6,534 nucleotides of DNA, taken from assembly GCA_947588915.1 (NCBI GenBank), contig CANPZA010000084.1:1-6534 (forward strand), in the 5' to 3' direction. The DNA comes from an uncultured Clostridia bacterium (GTDB lineage: Bacteria; Bacillota_A; Clostridia; TANB77; CAG-508). This document shows, piece by piece, positions 4,257 to 6,534 of the stretch. The position numbers and the translations under genes are program-made. Position 1 is the stretch's first letter. Each line of letters starts with the position of its first letter. The notes beneath the pieces are model-generated. The model did no database searches and was not told the origin of the DNA. It saw only the letters and a program-made list of their open reading frames with translations.

Positions 4257-6534
4257 TTATTCTGTTCTCAATGCCTCAACAGGATCTCTTTTACTTGCCA
4301 TTTTAGCTGGTATTAGACCTGAAATTATTGTAAGTATCATACTAATTATTACAAGTATTAATCCTGCTAAAGGAGGTACCATAGTTGTAACTGTAACTCC
4401 TGTTAGTGTTTTTATTAAAATATTTATAGGAATTGTAAGCAATATTGTTATTCCAATTCCAAGTATTCCTGATATTAGTCCTACAATAAAAGTTTCTGCA
4501 TTAAATACTCTTGAAATATCTTTTTTAGATGCTCCTATTGCTCTTAAAATTCCAATTTCTTTTGTCCTTTCTAATACAGATATATATGTTATAATTCCTA
4601 TCATAATTGAAGATACAATTAATGATATTGCTACAAATGCAATTAATACATAACTAATAGTATCTATAATTTGGCTTACTGACTTCATCATTGTGCCTAC
4701 TATATCTGTATAATTTATTACATTTTCTTCTTTTCCTTCATCTCGTTGTTTTTGATTATAATCCTCAATTAATTCTGTTATATTATCCTTAGAAGCAAAA
4801 TCCTTTGGATAAATACTAATAGAAGTTGGCTTATTTAAATCAACTGCCTCTAGTTTTTGTAAGTTCTTTTCATAACTTGCATTTTTATTTTCTGTATATG
4901 CTTGCATCATTTGAGCAATTTGCTCATTACTCAAACTTCTCATTGCCATTTTTTGCTCATTAGATAAAGAATTATAATCAAAATTTGAATTATCTTCACT
5001 ACTTGGGAATTTCAAACCTGAAAACACATTTATTTCTTGGTTATCTTTTTGTTCTTTCACAATTTCGCTATCATTTGACTTATTAATTACATATTCTTTT
5101 AATTTTTTAGTATATCCTATACCACTAGTAACTGCAGTTGATGCAACGCTTTCTTCATTTTGTTTTATTATCCCAACTACTTTTATGCTTTCAGCTTTTG
5201 AAATTTTATCTTTCATATAATCTTCATCATCACTTTTATCTAACCATATTCCATTTTGCTTTTCATAATAATCAGAATTTAAAATTAGTTTAAAAGATAA
5301 ATTTAATAATTCATCATATGTATAAGTACTTGTTTTAGACTCTTCATCTAAAGTTTCCCCTTTTTCTACTGCCTCCCATTTTGACTCTAGTTCTTTTTGA
5401 TCTTTTAATCCAAGTGAATATAAGGTATAATCATCAATTCTACCATCTTCTTTTAAAATTAAAACTACCTCATTATAATTTTCTGGCCATTTTCCATCTA
5501 TCAAATCAAATTGTGATTCTAAAAGTTCTTGATTATCTCTCATTTCAATAAAAATATCTGTATTTGTCATCATAGAGCTTCCAAACATAGACATTACAGA
5601 TGAATTATCTGTTGCCTCTATCATATCTCCCATCCCTAATGCATTCATAACTGTACTTGGATTTACTCTAACTATTTCATCTTCTACATTTTCTTTATAT
5701 AAATTAATTTTTAAATTATAACCATATTCTATACTATTACTATAATTTGAAATATCCTTATTTTCTTGTAAATATTTTTTAAGTTCTTCTAAATTATTAC
5801 TTTGTTTTTTATTAGAAAGAGTTGTAATCATATCATTCATAATATCTGCTGAATATACTTTGCCTTCTTCTTGATTTTGATTTTCTTCTACTTCTCCCAA
5901 CATTGACTGCATCATACTTGCCATGTCAATAGTAGACTCCTCAATTGTAATCGGATAAGATGAGAGTGTATCTTCTTCAACTCTATTTATATAATTTTGT
6001 ACACCAGTAGAAATTGCTAAAATAAGAGCTATACCTATAATTCCAATACTCCCTGCAAAAGATGTAAGAAGTGTTCTTCCTTTTTTAGTCATTAAATTAT
6101 TTAGGCTTAATCTTAATGCTGTAAAGAATTTCATAGAAGTTCTACCAGATTTTGCAATTTGTTCTTCTTTTTCATCTTCTTCATTAAAAGGATTTGAATC
6201 ATCTGTAATTACACCATCTAAAATTTTTACAATTCTAGTAGAGTATTTTTGTGCTAAATCTGGATTATGTGTAACCATAATAATTAATTTATCTTTTGAG
6301 ATTTTGCTTAATATATCCATTATCTGTACACTTGTTTTTGTATCTAAAGCTCCGAGTTGGCTCATCTGCCAAAATAATATCTGGATTATTAACTAATGCC
6401 CTTGCTATTGCTACTCTTTGCATTTGTCCACCAGATAATTGATTTGGTTTTTTATTTATTTGTTCTTTTAATCCAACATCTTCTAACGCCTTTATTGCCC
6501 TTTTTCTTCTTTCCTTTTTAGATACTCCTGAAAT
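4257..6534 (-). pseudogene. ABC transporter ATPase-FtsX permease fusion (MacB-like), frameshifted and 5'-truncated by the window edge
   Basis: The gene enters from the right edge without its Walker A part. Frame 1 (6534-6355) gives the end of an ATPase: [15 protein letters not shown] signature and Walker [10 protein letters not shown]. One extra C at 6354 (ACT-C-GGA) ends this frame at TAA 6289-6291. Without that C it continues straight into GALDTKTS (D-loop), LIIMVTHNPDLA (H-loop His) and the permease, for 698 more residues to the stop at 4257. An in-frame ATG at 6365 exists only through the frameshift and is not a real start. The permease has the MacB plan: one membrane helix soon after the ATPase (near TLLTSFAGSIGIIGIALIL), about 450 external residues rich in Asn/Glu/Ser, three helices at the end, the coupling segment LERTKEIGILRAIGASKKDI and the closing PVEALRTE. 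Such proteins work as dimers driving efflux or acting on envelope substrates, usually peptides or lipoproteins; the substrate here is unknown. If the frameshift is real, no functional ATPase is made. It ends at the terminator 4216-4248. Confidence 0.88.

Noticed and set aside
6363..6365. ATG 6365 as the true start of a 702-residue permease
   Set aside because: It lies within the Walker B codons of the ATPase read in another frame. The first four residues (MSQL) are a product of the frameshift.

Overview
The window comes from a low-GC Gram-positive bacterium, most likely an anaerobic member of the Clostridia. The grounds are strong AGGAG ribosome binding sites, consensus sigma-A-type promoters, AT-biased codons, a SipW/ER-type signal peptidase, a formate/nitrite-type channel and a MacB-like ABC protein with a very large extracellular domain. 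No species can be named from the sequence alone. Every gene I can support lies on the minus strand, so transcription runs from high to low coordinates.

In transcription order: (a) 6534-4257 is an ABC transporter that fuses an ATPase to an FtsX-type permease. It enters from the right edge, is split by one extra base at 6354, and ends at a strong hairpin terminator (4216-4248). (b) 4211-2953 is a two-gene unit with its own promoter: a signal peptidase I of the Ser/His type, then a membrane-anchored bacterial Ig-like domain protein broken by one extra base at 3304. (c) 2905-2497 is a monocistronic unit for a small unrecognised 88-residue protein. It has a promoter, an inverted repeat placed like an operator, and a terminator. 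(d) 2483-1097 is a two-gene unit with a good promoter: a small metal-binding-type cupin, then a formate/nitrite transporter family channel, closed by a terminator. (e) 1086-1 is a promoter and a tandem GNAT acetyltransferase gene that runs off the left edge.

Two of the larger minus-strand products are not visible as single reading frames. The acetyltransferase is open to the window edge. The ABC and Ig-like genes are each restored by removing one C from a T-C-GG context, and it is striking that the same type of change breaks both. This may be real gene decay or a shared sequencing or assembly artefact, and the sequence cannot decide between them.

Base composition is uneven. Sampled lines of the acetyltransferase, the small unknown gene and the cupin are about one third G+C, whereas the sampled channel and ABC lines are close to one fifth. 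This fits accessory genes of mixed origin. I found no RNA gene, CRISPR array, insertion sequence or clear attachment site. The best candidate for a little-described system is the signal peptidase/Ig-like pair, and even that is an inference from adjacency.
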